Below, one piece after another: positions 21,221-33,504 of a stretch of 64,000 bases of DNA (position 1 is the stretch's first letter; each line of letters opens with the position of its first letter). Under the pieces are notes generated by a model. The model did not search any database, was not told the origin of the DNA, and saw nothing but the letters and a program-made list of their open reading frames with translations. Source of the DNA: Rosa chinensis (lineage: Eukaryota; Streptophyta; Magnoliopsida; Rosales; Rosaceae). The DNA lies in contig NC_037092.1 of the NCBI RefSeq assembly GCF_002994745.2, positions 82,504,824-82,568,823 of the forward strand, written 5' to 3'. The position numbers and the translations under genes are program-made.

Positions 21221-24136
21221 GAAGAAGACCTGCGTTTTGGAGGAAGACCTCCATCCATCTGGGTTTGTTTTGAGATCGATCTCAATTATTTAGGGATTGC
21301 TGATAGGTTTTCCATTCGATCGAGAGCGCCTGGTACTCTTTCTTCAATCTTTGATCCTCCAAAATTTTAATTTGTTTTAGAATAGAAATCAATCTCTATT
21401 TGATGTTTGCTTTGATGTTTGATTCTGGGTTCAATTATTTGGGATCGATCCTTCTTTTCTTTTGGGTTCAATTGATGTGATCGCTTTCCTTAAAAAGATT
21501 GTGGGAATTGATCCTGGGCAATTGCGCAAATAACATGGCAGAGCTAATAGTTTTGTTGGTTTGACAGTTATCATGCTCTGAACCATTTTTAGCAGAGGAT
21601 TCTGAGTAAGTGGGAGATATTCTAGCTAAAAATGGGTGGCAAAGCGGAAAAAAAATAAAATCGTGAAAAATTGTTGTTTAGTTTGTTCCCCATTAAATCA
21701 TGGCATAGAAATATTGAATTATTTTGTGTTCGTGATTGATCTGGTTACTATTGTATTCAGCTAATTTTAACTATAAAGTTTTATCAGAGTGTTTGTTTAT
21801 TGACTTTATGGTATCTACAACTTCAACTGTTGTTATTTTATGTTTGCAGATTTTGGAACCAGTTTGCAGTCAGATTCCTTGAATCTTTTGGATCCAGGTA
21901 TAGGTTCTTTGAAAACTATGAACCATCTATGAATTCCTTTGTTTTATTTACATTTCTGCATTTGGAATTTATCCATGATCAATATTTTGTAACTGCTTAT
22001 TATTAATTTGACATTCACACACTAAAAGATAGCTAGCTTATATCGTTGACGCTGCAATTGCTTAATGATGTATGAGCTACAATAGATCAATCAATTTTAT
22101 CTACTTCGATTAATACTGTTTGTATAGGTGCTGTTTGTGAAATATTTTCATCCCAATCTTGCATATGTGGTTGGTGAATGAAAGTTTGCAGATACACTGA
22201 TGATATATAGTGAATTATACCTGATGAATGATCATTTTAAAATTTAGTGATGGCTTCAAGCATCGCAAAAACAAAAGGCAAAAGATATTTTCAAGTTGAC
22301 CATACGGAAGATCATAATAATCAAGAAATGGGTCGTCGCATCAAATGCGTCGAATTCTTATTCTATTCACCAACAAGGTAATGTTCTTCTTGCTTTACTC
22401 AATTCTGTAATGAGATGGGGTTTTTTGTTGTGGTTGGTTTTGAATGGATATGGGTTTTGATGTTTTAGGGGTATATAATTGTGCTGCAGTTCACGTCTTT
22501 GTTTCTTTGCTATGCAGAAACAGGTAGATCTGGAACTGGTAATAGTCTTCTGTTTGAAATTGAATTCTCTCCACTGATTTTGCTGGTTTTCTGTTAAGGG
22601 AAAGAGATACGTTGAGTCTGCAACTCTGATCGTGACTCTTTGATAGCCCGCCAGCTTTGTCTTCGTCGATACTGTGAAGGTGAAATTTCAATTTCGGTAT
22701 CATATAAATCTAGCATCTTCTACTTTCAGTGTATGTTTGGAATGAATTGAAATTTGTGTTGAATTGAAATCGGAGTATACGTTTGATGTGTTATATATTT
22801 TGGATTTTGTTGAGTTTGGTCAGTTTAAATAAGCCCAATTTAATTCCCTTTTTGTGACTTCATCAGGAACATGATTCATAGACAGATAATTATCGTTAGA
22901 GTTTTGTGTAGGTTTGAGGGTTCTCTTATATTGTTCAGCTTTGGATAAATTAAGTGCATTTGAAATTTATTGCATATTTTTACTGTTAGATTAAAGGGTT
23001 TTTTAGTTATGGTTTCTATTGTTTATTACTTGCATTTATGTTTTTTATTTTCTTATTTTTTATTTAATTTTGATTCATTTATAGACACATCTTTTTGTGA
23101 TTGTGGATGTTGGTCATTATGTTGCCCGATTCTTATCGGCATTTCTATTTGTTTTGTTGTAGTTTTCAGAACTGGAAGGGATACTTAATCTGTTTTCAAC
23201 GTGCTAGCAACAGTGGCTCGGTTTTACTAGTAGTTGATCATTTGGCAGTAAACAGGTCTTTTTCAGCTTTCTCTCATTTGTGATTGCCTTCTTATTCTCT
23301 GAGAAGCCTTCACAAGTACAGACTTCCTTCTGCTTATATTCTTATGCAAATGGAAGCTTAATGTTGAAAGCACCTTAACTGCCTGAGTTTATGATATTTG
23401 GATTGTTGCCTTTTGCTTTCTTTGTGAGTATTCTACATTTAGGCTTGAAAACAAAACGATGAAATTGAAATGTGTTATTGGTTTAATTGTATGTGTGATT
23501 ATGATCTGTTTCTCTAATGCATTAATTAATTTGTTATCTTCATTTTAGTGATTAGTTCTGCACCTACTTGGGATTTAATTGGAGAAACAGAGCAGGGACT
23601 GTGTTATAGTCACTGAGTTCGCGAAGCCCCTGATTGCCTACTGCATGTAAGATTAGCCCAATTTAATTATTTTAGTTCAATTTTGTGATTGTTTACTTCT
23701 GCACAGATCAAACTTTTGGAGAAAGGATAATCTGTGTGATTGAATTGTGATGCTAACAATGAAAACTGATTAGACATGACTAAAAATGGGTGAAGGTCAT
23801 ATTTTCAAGCTTTCCTTGGCTTTTCAGTTCAGAATAATATTCTTCTGCTTTGACTGTGATCAGCCATTACTATTTTGTTTTTTTTTTCAAAACTTCATTT
23901 GCTTTTGTGTTGTGATTAGTTACTTTGAAGGAGATGTGTTTCTACAGATTTATTAATGTAATATTTGACTATTAACAAATTAGATAATGGTGATTAATGA
24001 AAAGAAGTCAGTTTCTAATGTTAATGTTATTAAGGGTTTCTCGCATAATGGTGATTGATGACAAAAATTGAATTCGTTCTTACCCTCTGATTTCTTCATG
24101 CATTGTTTGAATTCGCATAACTATTAGATGTAGGAG
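20549..24136 (+). mobile_element. Helitron 3, 5' part (3' end not found)
   Basis: About 12 bp after the CTAG of Helitron 2, TACTAAAGCGCCTGCAC (20551) followed by ACTGTTCATCTTGG and GGAAATGACGCTTTTGCCC matches the start regions of Helitrons 1 and 2, and GGGAAGCCTCTATTACACC (20679) matches their next segment. The usual TC at the very end is changed. No hairpin plus CTAG was found before the Gypsy insertion at 24142. The 3' part is lost, displaced beyond the Gypsy, or too diverged to see. The interval contains a (GA)n microsatellite (21187-21220), one exon-like frame (22249-22377), and otherwise AT-rich DNA without a gene. Confidence 0.6.
22249..22377 (+). pseudogene. Exon-like open frame of unknown origin within the Helitron 3 region
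   Basis: An ATG at 22249 opens 43 codons (MASSIAKTKGKRYFQVDHTE...) that end exactly at a GT donor (22378). The frame is less AT-rich than its surroundings and lacks stops. I do not recognise it. It may be a captured first exon, like the SNARE exon in Helitron 1, or chance. Confidence 0.25.
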
Positions 24137-24141
24137 GAATG
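24137..24141. repeat. Left GAATG target duplication of the Gypsy element
   Basis: GAATG directly before the TGTTTG terminus. The same five bases follow at 38465-38469. Confidence 0.9.
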
Positions 24142-24868
24142 TGTTTGACACGAAAATCCGGTAAGGGGTGCAAACTGTCTCTTTTGAGCGTGTGATTGCG
24201 CAGGCGTGCCAGCACCGCGGGGTGCAGTCGTCGGGGTAGTCCCTTGACCTGACTTCTTCTTCAAGCGTTGTGGACAAGGAGAGCACCAACCTCGCCACAG
24301 GGTTCTTCTCTAGCCTTTCGGGAAAGGACTTTTGCCTTACGGATAAGGACTTTGGGTGTGGTCTCTTCGCGTTCACCATGTCGATACTTAGTATTGTAGA
24401 CTAAGCAGAGCAATCACTGGGAAGTTGTGAGAAAGCACAGGGTTTGCTTCAGCGTGACTTTAGCTTTGCTGGTAGTATCGGTGGCAGTAGCACTGGCAGT
24501 CGGCTCGCGAGGAGACTAGGACTGGAAGCGCGGTCCCGAGGTTTCAACAAGGTTGAAGGTTTGCTCCGAGGAGGCTTTGTAATCGCTGGGATTAGTTGAT
24601 TGAGAGAGAGGTCCTTAGCTTTGCCGCTTAACCCTGTATTTATACACCTAAGGTTTCGACTGCTCCTTGCTTAGAAGGATTATTAATTGAAGTTTCCTAT
24701 TCAATCTTTGCTACTCGATCCCAATAAGGTTTCGTTTTCCTTATGGACTACGGAATGGGCGAAGCTATATCCCAAACCCGAGTAGGCTTATTTTTGGGCA
24801 GCAGGTATCGGCCCGCTGGCTCAAACCCACCCAAGGATCTTGCCAAAAAATGCTTTTGGGCTCAAACA
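24142..24868 (-). repeat. 3' LTR of the Gypsy element
   Basis: 727-bp copy matching 37738-38464. Read on the minus strand a TATAAATA box lies at 24637-24644. Next to it on the internal side is the G-rich stretch CCTGGGGGCAA, a likely polypurine tract. Confidence 0.93.
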
Positions 24869-24950
24869 TTGCCCCCAGGCCCCGAAATCAGGCCCGTGAA
24901 GATGTAACTGATTGAAGGGGACAAAAACGACGCATCGGTCGCTTGAAACG

Positions 24951-27900
24951 ATGTCATTAATGAAGGTCGCGTCCCTTCGTTTGCAAAACGCCTTTCTGTC
25001 GTATCGTTTCCTTCACAAAATTCCTTACTTAAACCCACGACCGCAAGACCTGTCACATCAGAAACCCTTCCAGTCTCTTAAACCCAGAAAAACCCATTTC
25101 TTCCGATATCTCCTTCGCAGAAATCTAGAAACGGCTCCCCCGAAGAAAATAGTCATCGATCAAGAGGAAGAGTTAAACAAAAAAGTCGCCCATACTTGGG
25201 GGACCAACATCGGTGCCCGCATTCATCTCCAAACATCTATCCATCGACCCCTGCTCCTTCGATTCTCCGACCACCAAACCGGACTGGGGCCAACCCCACA
25301 AGATGCTATTCCAGCCGATGCTATCGCTCTCTACGGCCTACCCGTCCGGCGGCCTATTCCAGTCCTTCGAAGGACTCCTGGAGATTTCAGTAGCTGGGTC
25401 GCCCAAAACCATCGAGCCAAAATAGGGCATTGGCCGTCCTCCATTAGTTCAGCGGAGACCTCTTGGTATCGCGAAACGCGGGCGCGGGATCTGGCTTGCT
25501 GGAATGCAGCAGGTATCACACACACCATCGATCTATGTTTCCATCTTCCACGCGGTGGCAATCGTTCGCTGCTCGCTGCCTTTCTTTGTTTCTGGAACAC
25601 CGCCACCAACACTTATGACTTTAGATTCGGTCAAATGAGTATCACCTTGCTGGATATTCTTGCCATCACTGGCTTGCCCATCGATGGCGAGCCCTATTTG
25701 CATGGTCAATTTGATTCTGTGAACTTCACCTCGACCATGACCCAACACGGTCGCAGCGCCCATAGTGGGTCCTACCCACGATGGTTGGCGTATTACAGCA
25801 GGGAGCACAATGCGACCGGTGGAATCGCTTTTCTGGAGTACTGGCTTTGCAAATTTATCTTCTGCACCTCCTCCTGCAAGCCTACTGGTACTTGGACTCT
25901 TCTGGCGACGGCCCTCTACAACGGCTGCAACGTCGGGCTCGGGCAACCGGTACTAGGAGCCCTCTACCGCATGTTATATCAAGCCACGATGCATCCATTT
26001 GAGACTAGCATGTCTGGCCCCTTTTGGGTCTTGGACTTCTGGATCCAAACTTACTTTCCATTCTTCCGTCGTGATGACATCCCGCTACTTCCGCCGGCCG
26101 ACCAACTCCTGGGTCAGTGGTTCAGTCGCGAGGGAAGGTACTCATCCCCTCCTTACACAGAGTGTTTTTCTTACCTGTACCTCCTGGATGAGATGCCATA
26201 CTGCGATATAATTTTGGATAGAAGATTCCCACCTTTACTTGAATATGGCTTCCTTCCCGGCGATCCTCGCTACAGTGATCGCATGCGCTTGGTCTTTCGC
26301 CGCGCGATCTCCTGCTCAGATATCAGGATCGCTGCTGAAGAACTTAGTTATGAGCTTTACGCTCCTAACCATTTCACTCGCCAATTCGGCCTCGTCCAAT
26401 TGGTGCTATTTCCTCTGTACGATGCTTGGAACTACAACACTTCTTGGCATAGATTCGGGCCCCCTACCGGGCCTGTACCAGCACAAAGCATGCTCGCACT
26501 GGTTGATCTTCCTGACTGGGCTCAGGTTATTGACGCCGTGGACAGGACTGAGGAAGGATATGAAGCATGGTGGGAAGAGGTCTCCGTTAATTGCTGGACT
26601 CAGCGGGATGATGAACTCTTTGCGGCCATCTTCGGAGAACTGCAAAACCCTTATCCTGCCGATGTTGAAATGCTCGCTCGCTTTTCTGAGGACGCTACAC
26701 GATTCCAGCCTCTTCCGGCAACACAACCGGCGCGAGCCCCTCGCCCAGCCCAGGGTGGTATCGTAATCCGCGAACCCCCTCTGGAGGTAAGTATCTTAGT
26801 TCTATCTTATGTATCTTTCTTCATTACTTTCTTTTCACTCACCCTTCATTGGATAAGGGAAGCGCGCCACGTTCTGGCAGCCGCACAATCCGCGCTTCCC
26901 CGGCCGTTGACCAGCCTGGAAAGCAGAAAGCGGTGATCGCGGAGCCTGAAGTTGAAGATTCCTCCTCTGACGATGATAATCCGCAGACCGTAAGAACCCT
27001 CTATTCTTAGGATCATGCCCTCTCCATGAGCTAAGTCTAACCCTTCGATTCTGGCAGGTTGCCGCTGCTTTGGCTCGCAAGCGCAGCCGGTCGGACCCTG
27101 GCACTGACCCATGGGAAGAGGATGAACCAATCGCTAATCGACTGGTAAGAGATGGGAAACCCACGTTAGAATTTACTCATCCTCTGTTTCAATTCCTATA
27201 ACTGTCTTTGCTCGCAGGTTCGTCGTCGGTCCTCTGGACAAACTGGGGAAGGCTCTTTGGTTACTGGTGAGGGGACATCTGCCTCGCAGGCCCAAGCACC
27301 CACGGATTCGAGTAATCTTCCACCTCCTGCCAGCGCCGTGAGCGTCGCGCAATTGGCCTCAATTCCAGTGCAGGTCATAGACGACAGTTCGCCCGAATTG
27401 GAAGAAGGAATAGCCCCTTTAGACGCGCCGCCTGAGGAACCGATCGCCGCACAACCCTTAACGCAAATAGTGCTTAATCCCTTTCCTGATGAAGCAGCTC
27501 AAGAGCCTGCACCGATAGCAATCCTGCACGAGCCTTCGGCTGCAGAGGTACACTCTCCCCTGAGCATAATGCCTTAGTCCTTATTTTATTCTCTGTGCAC
27601 TCTAATAATTCTTCCTTAACCACAGAGTCCTAATCCTGTCGGGGAAACAGCTATTGATGTGGAGGTACCTGTCGCTGATCCAGCAGACCCAATCGGTGAA
27701 GATATGGTGATCCAGGAGCCTGCTCCCCATGTTCCTGAAGTGGGAGAAGGAGCGAATGCCGAACCAGAGCCAGAAGCGGTCCCTGTTATAGAGCCTCAAG
27801 AGGCCCACGCTGCTGCTGCTCCTTTACCTGAGCCTCCTTCCAGATTGGAAAGGCTTGTTCGCGTACTCGAAGTAGCCCCTCCCGGAGTTATAGATGAAGC

Positions 27901-28348
27901 GAAGGATGGGCTACAGCGACTTCTGAGCCCTGACATCCTACTGCCGGGCGCGTCCACCAGAGCTCAGGAGTACTTGATGGTTCTTCGCCGCGAGCGAACA
28001 ATCACTGGGGCCGAGTTCACCGAGATATATAAGCTGTTACAAAACCTTCCTGAGCGGATCAATGAAAGAACGACCTCGACCGCACAAGCTAGGCAAGCTC
28101 AGGCCCACTATCGGGGCCTTGCACAACAGACAGAGACATCTCGCGACTTCTTGGGCGATAGAGCTATCCTCGTCAGAGATTTGTGGATCACACAGAATCA
28201 TCTTCGGACCCAAATCCAAGAACTTCAAGCCCAATTGACTGCGGTGACGGCCCGGCTTGAGCATGAGGAACCTCTGCTAGAACAACCCCTAGCGGCTTTC
28301 GAAGCGATGTCTCAAAACTTAGCTCAGGCTCGCGAAGCAGCCCGATAA
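24951..28348 (+). CDS. Plant mobile domain (PMD) protein, five exons, antisense within the Gypsy element
   Basis: Predicted exons: 24951-26786, 26858-26989, 27058-27144, 27218-27547, 27626-28348. Each intron is 68-78 bp, starts GT (mostly GTAAG), ends AG, and every junction falls between codons. The joined frame codes about 1,035 residues without a stop. The PMD core lies in exon 1: LACWNAAGI (near residue 180), FLCFWNTATNTYDFRFGQMS, ITLLDILAITGLPIDGEP (about 230-250). PMD proteins (MAIN/MAIL1 relatives) act in silencing and genome stability in their host forms, and PMD genes also ride in Gypsy and Mutator elements. Exons 2-5 code a charged, proline-rich stretch and a C-terminal coiled coil (LRTQIQELQAQLTAVTARLE). 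It is antisense to gag-pol, starting 83 bp inside the 3' LTR. The ATG at 24951 is the first in frame, so the true start could be later or come from an unseen exon. Function here is unknown. Confidence 0.78.
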
Positions 28349-29020
28349 GCGGAGCGAGCTACTGCCGACGCTAGTTTTCGTCTGGATGAACACTTCGCTT
28401 GACCCATGCGGGCCGAAAACTTTAGGCCTCCTATGTTTAGGCCATTTTTGTTTTGTATGAACAATATTATAATTAATATTTAATATTTGGCCCACTTTGC
28501 TTGGCCCAAATATTACTTTAAATTCTCGTAGTTTATCGCCTCTTTATTAACATCGAAACTGTTGAAAAGATAATCCCAAATTGGGCGGTTACCTTCTTGA
28601 AAACTGCCCTGCTTCCCACGCGTTTTCAATTTCCCTCATTTCCGAGATTCTAGCATTCAATTCCATTGATACTCTCATTGATGGCGTTGAAAGTACTTCA
28701 ACTGCCCATCACGCGGTTGAAATCATTGCGACTGGGACTATAAATACCTGTACTTAGGGAGAATAGGAAACCAAGTAATCATGTCTTTTCCAGAGATAAC
28801 CTCGCAAGCCTTGCTGCTCTTCCTTCAATTTCTAAAATCTTCTTCCCGAGCTCTCACCCTTAGCCACAAATCCATAGGCTTCATGGCTTAATCTCAAAAC
28901 CTGGGTAGGCCTCATGGCCTAATCTCAGGTCCAATGGCATGTCTTTGGTTTCTGGGACTCTAGACGAACTTGCCAGTCTCAGTTAAACCGAAGAACACGC
29001 CACGCTCCTAAAGCGGCAGA
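28349..29020 (+). other. Spacer after the PMD gene, with a second plus-strand TATA box
   Basis: No gene. AT-rich sequence after the PMD stop (28450-28500) could carry its polyadenylation site. A clear CTATAAATACC motif at 28738-28748 precedes the plus-strand frame at about 29000-29636. Confidence 0.45.
28739..28746 (+). promoter_or_regulatory. Possible second antisense promoter (TATA box)
   Basis: TATAAATA on the plus strand in a GC-mixed context, about 280 bp upstream of the open frame at 29022-29636. This suggests a separate plus-strand transcript of the Gypsy tail. No transcript evidence is available. Confidence 0.4.
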
Positions 29021-29021
29021 A

Positions 29022-29636
29022 CCAGATTTTGAGGGGTTCGTCCCCTTCGATTGTCCGCATGGAGCAGGGGGCGGAGAGGTGGAAGGTCACTTTGAGGTCG
29101 ACTGTTCTTCTTCCACGGTCTACCTCAGGGGGCCCGACTACGAGGCTTCTGTTTTTCCCTTAGAGGTAGATGTGGTTGTGAGTCGCGCTCGCTTTGGATA
29201 CCAACTCCATCCCGGAGGATATTCAACTAGAAGGGTTGGGATGGATTATTTCCTTCCCTCTTCCTCCGGTACCGACGATAGCAGAGGCGACTCAGATCGG
29301 AGGAAGATCTGGGTGAAGAGAGGAAGAGTGCCAGCGGTACTGCCCAAATCCTTCTTACTGCAACCAGATCCAGCCACTTTTAAACTTCATGTTTCTCGCG
29401 ATCTTCAAAGCCACATTTGGCCTTATAATTGCAAGTGTAACTGTATTGATCTGTTTTGTTGTATGCCTTTGTCGCAAAGCCACTTTATGAATGAAATTTC
29501 CTCTGAGCAAAAATTTGCAAAGAAATTTCCTTTGAGCAAAAATTTGCAAAAATATTTCCAAGCAAGCAACAAATTGCAAGAGATTGTTAACCTGATTAAT
29601 AAAACCTCCTGTATAGGCCCTCATGCATTTTCTTAA
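29022..29636 (+). CDS. Unrecognised plus-strand frame in the Gypsy tail
   Basis: The frame is open from about 28925 and reads AEPDFEGFVPFDCPHGAGGG (from 29016), VEGHFEVDCSSSTVYLRGPD, then a C-terminal part rich in K, N and Q, ending at 29636. There is no in-frame ATG before 29241, so either the start is in an upstream exon or only a short protein is made. No domain is recognised. It lies between the PMD gene and integrase, on the strand opposite to pol, beneath the TATA box at 28739. It could be a second antisense protein or a remnant. Confidence 0.3.
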   Translation, partial: PDFEGFVPFDCPHGAGGGEVEGHFEVDCSSSTVYLRGPDYEASVFPLEVDVVVSRARFGYQLHPGGYSTRRVGMDYFLPSSSGTDDSRGDSDRRKIWVKRGRVPAVLPKSFLLQPDPATFKLHVSRDLQSHIWPYNCKCNCIDLFCCMPLSQSHFMNEISSEQKFAKKFPLSKNLQKYFQASNKLQEIVNLINKTSCIGPHAFS

Positions 29637-29734
29637 CACAATTTGTCAAGGATAGACAAGTATGAATATAGACTTAAAATCTAGATACATTAACAAAGCC
29701 TCATGTATAGGCTAATACGTACATATGGCCTCAA

Positions 29735-30919
29735 CTAAGGCCTGAATAGATACAGAGTTTCCCCCCAATGTTCGTCGGTGGAGCGAATACACAAGTCGAA
29801 GGCCACAAGAAAAAGGCCTGAATAGTAGAGAGAGTTGATGCCACAAGAAAAAGGCCTGAATAGTGGATCCTCGAACTCCCAAACACTAGGATAGTATTTC
29901 TTCAAGAATCGCCCATTGATGGGGTTGCGATGGATCTCACCATTGATGTCTTTGAGGTGAAAGGCCCCGCGCTCCAAGATGCGATGAACGACAAAGGGTC
30001 CCTCCCATCACTGAGTCCACTTACCGCGGCCGGTTAACTTCTCACCAAGGGGTAAAACGGCCTTCCAAACGAGTTGGCCCTCTTTGTAACTACGGCCACG
30101 TGTCCTCTTATCATAGGCGCGGGCGATACGCTGTTTCTCCATCACCAAATTGTCCAAAGCCGCTAAGTGCTGCTCACTTAAATCTTCGTGTTCTTGCCAC
30201 ATCGCTTGAACGTAATCTTCACTGATCAAATGATGCTGCTCTTGTACGCGTAGGGAATGAACATTGATTTCCAAGGGTAGCACAGCGTCATGACCAAACA
30301 TTAGAGCATATGGTGTCGTAGCGGTGGGATTCCGCTTGGACGTACGATAAGCCCAGAGTGTCTCATACAAAGTATCGTGCCACTGTCGGGGGTTTTCCAC
30401 CAGCATCTTCTTTAACAGGGTGATAATAATCTTGTTGCTGGCTTCTGCCTAACCATTGGACTGAGCATAATATGGAGTGCTGTGGACGAATTGGATGCCG
30501 AAGTCGTTGACAAGCTGTTCGACGGGACCTCCCATGAACGCTACCCCCCGGTCTGAAACGAGCATCTCGGGGATCCCAAACCTGCAGAGAATGTTACGAA
30601 AGATGAACTGGTGAATGGTGGCGCCGGAGGCCTCCTTCAAAGGTTCTGCTTCGACCCACTTGGTGAAGAAGTCAGTGGCCACGATGATGAACTTATGTTG
30701 GAAAGAAGAGTGGGGATGAATCATCCCAATCAAGTCCAATGCCCAACCACGCGCAGGCCAGGGCTTAATTATAGGTTGCATGGGAATGTTGGGGATATGC
30801 TGGACCGGACCATGCGATTGACAGTCTTCACATCCCTTGGCGAAGGCAATGTAATCCTTTAAAATGCTGGGCCAATAATAGCCGTGTCTCCTAATGAGCC
30901 ATCGCATCTTAGGTCCCGC
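29735..30919 (-). pseudogene. Gypsy integrase with in-frame stops
   Basis: Inserts the element DNA into the genome. The minus-strand frame shows the zinc-binding start (RRHGYYWPSILKDY, CEDCQSHG), the catalytic core with its aspartates (WALDLIGMI; VSDRGVAFMG) and the region of the third acidic residue, followed by the C-terminal part (AYRTSKRNPTATTPYALMFG; RSYKEGQLVW; WEGPFVVHRIL). Stops interrupt it at 30449-30451 (TAG, right beside the third catalytic residue) and 30008-30010 (TGA). The frame ends near 29735. It cannot make a full protein. Confidence 0.9.
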
Positions 30920-32055
30920 CTAATGAGCTCCACATATCCCTGTGTGCACTTCACGCATTAGTCGTTTTGCTTCGTGGCCATAGAGACAACGAAAATCTAT
31001 GCCATCTTCCCCACGTCGTCGCAGCTCATCACCCCTAAGGAAGTAATTTAAAGCGAGAAAGCGAATCTTCCTGTCGGCTGTGAGGTCTGGTCGCTTGAGG
31101 TAATCGATCAGCGGGATGCGCCAATCCACATCAATAGGTTCTAGCACCGCAACCATTGGATCATCAGGAGGATCGGGCCGGACGAGCCATGAAGGTAGCG
31201 TGCGGCGTTCAACTTTCAGAATGCGCTCGCGAACCCCATATTTCAATGTAATGCCTGTAGCCAACTGGGCGAGTTCATTGGCCGCGAAGTTGCGCTCGCG
31301 ACGGATGTACTCCAAGCCCACGTCATCAAACTGATCCAACAACTCAATAGCTCGATTCAAATAGGGGACGAGCATGCAGCTTGCACATCTGTATTTTTCT
31401 TGAAGCTGATTTATCACAAGTAGGGAATCGCCGCGGACCTGAACATCTCTTACGCCTAGTTCCAGTAAGACTTCTAGGCCAATAATTAAGGCCTCGTATT
31501 CAGCTTGGTTGTTTGTACACTCAAACTCCAACTGGAAAGAGTAAGAGAAACGATCGCCTGCTGGGTTATACAAGACAATCCCTGCTCCTGCTAATGTTTC
31601 AGTTCTTGAACCGTCAAAAAACAACACCCAGGGCTGTAAGGAGACCGTGGCTTGATACCACATAGTGTACTCTGGAATGTGAGCCAAATCTGGTCGGGTG
31701 GCAGTTAGGGTCGCTATCTCTAACTCTCGCACTGTCGGAATATCCAAGGTAGGGTGATGTGCCAGAAAGTCTGCGATGGCCTGTCCTTTCACTGCTTTCT
31801 GGGGAACGTATTGTAGCGAGAACTCGGACAAGGCTAATACCCATTTGCCAATGCGGCCTCTCAGGATAGGTCGCGATAGCATGTACTTGACAGGTCGGTC
31901 TGAGCGATGATGCAAGTAGTAAAAGATAACATGTAGTGCCGCAACTTGCATGCGGAGAAGTACAATGTAAGACATAGCTTTTCCATTGGGGTATACCGGG
32001 TCTCGCAGTCTATAAGTGTCCTGCTGAGGTAGAACATAATGTGCTCAACGCCTTC
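30920..32055 (-). pseudogene. Gypsy RNase H and archaeal-type second RNase H
   Basis: The first part continues the RT-linked RNase H (PVKYMLSRPILRGRIGKWVL, LSEFSLQYVPQKAVKGQAIADFL is read in two pieces). The second, WVLFFDGSRTETLAGAGIVL with ECTNNQAEYEALIIGLE and RGDSLLVINQL (about 31270-31650), is a separate archaeal-type RNase H with D, E and D residues in place. Having both types is a mark of the Tat lineage. A frameshift lies near 31930, and stops occur at about 32056 and 30920-30922. Confidence 0.85.
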
Positions 32056-33504
32056 CTAGTCATCCTGGGCAAGCAGGCTGCCAATGGAAGCCTCCGCTGC
32101 CGAGATATATAACTTCAATGGGAATCCAGTCCTCAGAGGAACCAGCACTGGCGGACTCGCGAGGTAGGCCTTGATCCTGTCAAAAGCCTTTTGATGTTTA
32201 GGCTCCCATACGAACTCAGCCTGACCTTGCAGCTTCAGCAATGGAGAGAAGGGCTGGACTTTGCCTGCAGAGTTAGAGATAAAATGTCTCAGAAAGTGGA
32301 TCTTACCCAACAAACGCTGTAAGTCCTTTTTTGTTCGCGGGGGAGACGCGTTGATGACTGCGTTCGCCTTATCTTCAGGGACCTCAATCCCTCTCTGATG
32401 AACAATGAATCCCAGAAAATCACCCGCTTGAACCCCAAACACGCATTTAGCGGAATTCATCTTGAGCCTGTGTTGCCGCATGCGCTCGAATACCTTTCTG
32501 AGATCAGTGATGTGGTCACCTTTCTTCTGAGACTTTACCACTACGTCATCGATGTAAACCTCTAAAATCTTCCCCAATATGTCGTGGAAGATCAGGTTCA
32601 TGGCTCTCTAATATGTTGCTCCGGCATTTTTCAGTCCAAAAGGCATAACAACATATTCAAAAACACCCTTGAATCCAGGACAGTGGAACGCGGTTTTATG
32701 TCTATCTTCCTCGGTGACTGGAATCTGGTGATACCCTGCGGTGCCGTCCATGAAGGACAACAATTGATGTCCTGCAACAGCGTCTACTAACATATCCGCG
32801 ACCGGCATGGGGTAGACGTCTTTAGGTGTAGCGACATTAAGGTCTCTGTAGTCAATGCAGACCCTCATCTTGTCATTCTTCTTGCAAACAGGCACTATAT
32901 TAGATAACCACTTATTGTACTTGGCTACTCTGATAATGCCTGTCTTATGCATTTTTTCAACCTCCTCTTTGACGAGGACTTGGGTTCCTGAGTTCATCCT
33001 TCGCGGCTCTTGTTTCACAGGCCTCTTGTCAGGGAGAGTTGGCAGTTGATGACAAACCAAGTCCGGTGACAGGCCCGGCATGTCTTCATACTTCTCCGCA
33101 AAGCAATCCTTAAACTCCAGTAACAAATCAGTGAGCCTCTGCTTCTGGCTAGGCTCTAGGTAAGCACTGATAGCCACTTCCATAGGTTCATCAGCTGTTC
33201 CAAGATTGATCTTTTCAGTAGGGTCTCTGACTTTAGGAGGTGTATCATCCAATGCTGCCGGGGCAAGCTGAATATCGACCTCCTCCTCCTGTTCTTGATC
33301 ATAGAGCTCTTCGTGGACGACCTCTAAGGTCGCGATCCGCTCGTAGGCCTCTTTTTCCACTAAGTATGACGATAACCTTTCATATAGCGAGTGGAAGGCC
33401 TCTAATCCTTCCTCTGGAAGGTTGTAATCCATTAATCGTTTAAGGGTTTGGGCACAGCGTGGCCAGGCCTTTCTAAGCCTTCTTTTGCTAGCGTGAGCCC
33501 CCAC
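32056..33504 (-). pseudogene. Gypsy reverse transcriptase
   Basis: Copies the element RNA into DNA. The minus-strand frame reads CIDYRDLNVATPKDVYPMP, FMDGTAGYHQIPV, EYVVMPFGLKNAGATY and, after a TAG at 32608-32610, LEVYIDDVVVKS with the catalytic YIDD, followed by the connection domain (FLGFIVHQRGIEV; FVWEPKHQKAFDRIK). A change of frame near 33440-33500 separates it from the protease frame. The stop just ahead of the YIDD region makes it non-functional. Confidence 0.9.

Noticed and set aside
23195..23232. CTAG-like ending (ACTAG) after GTGCTAGCAACAGTGGC as a 3' end for Helitron 3
   Set aside because: No GC-rich hairpin like those of Helitrons 1 and 2 precedes it.
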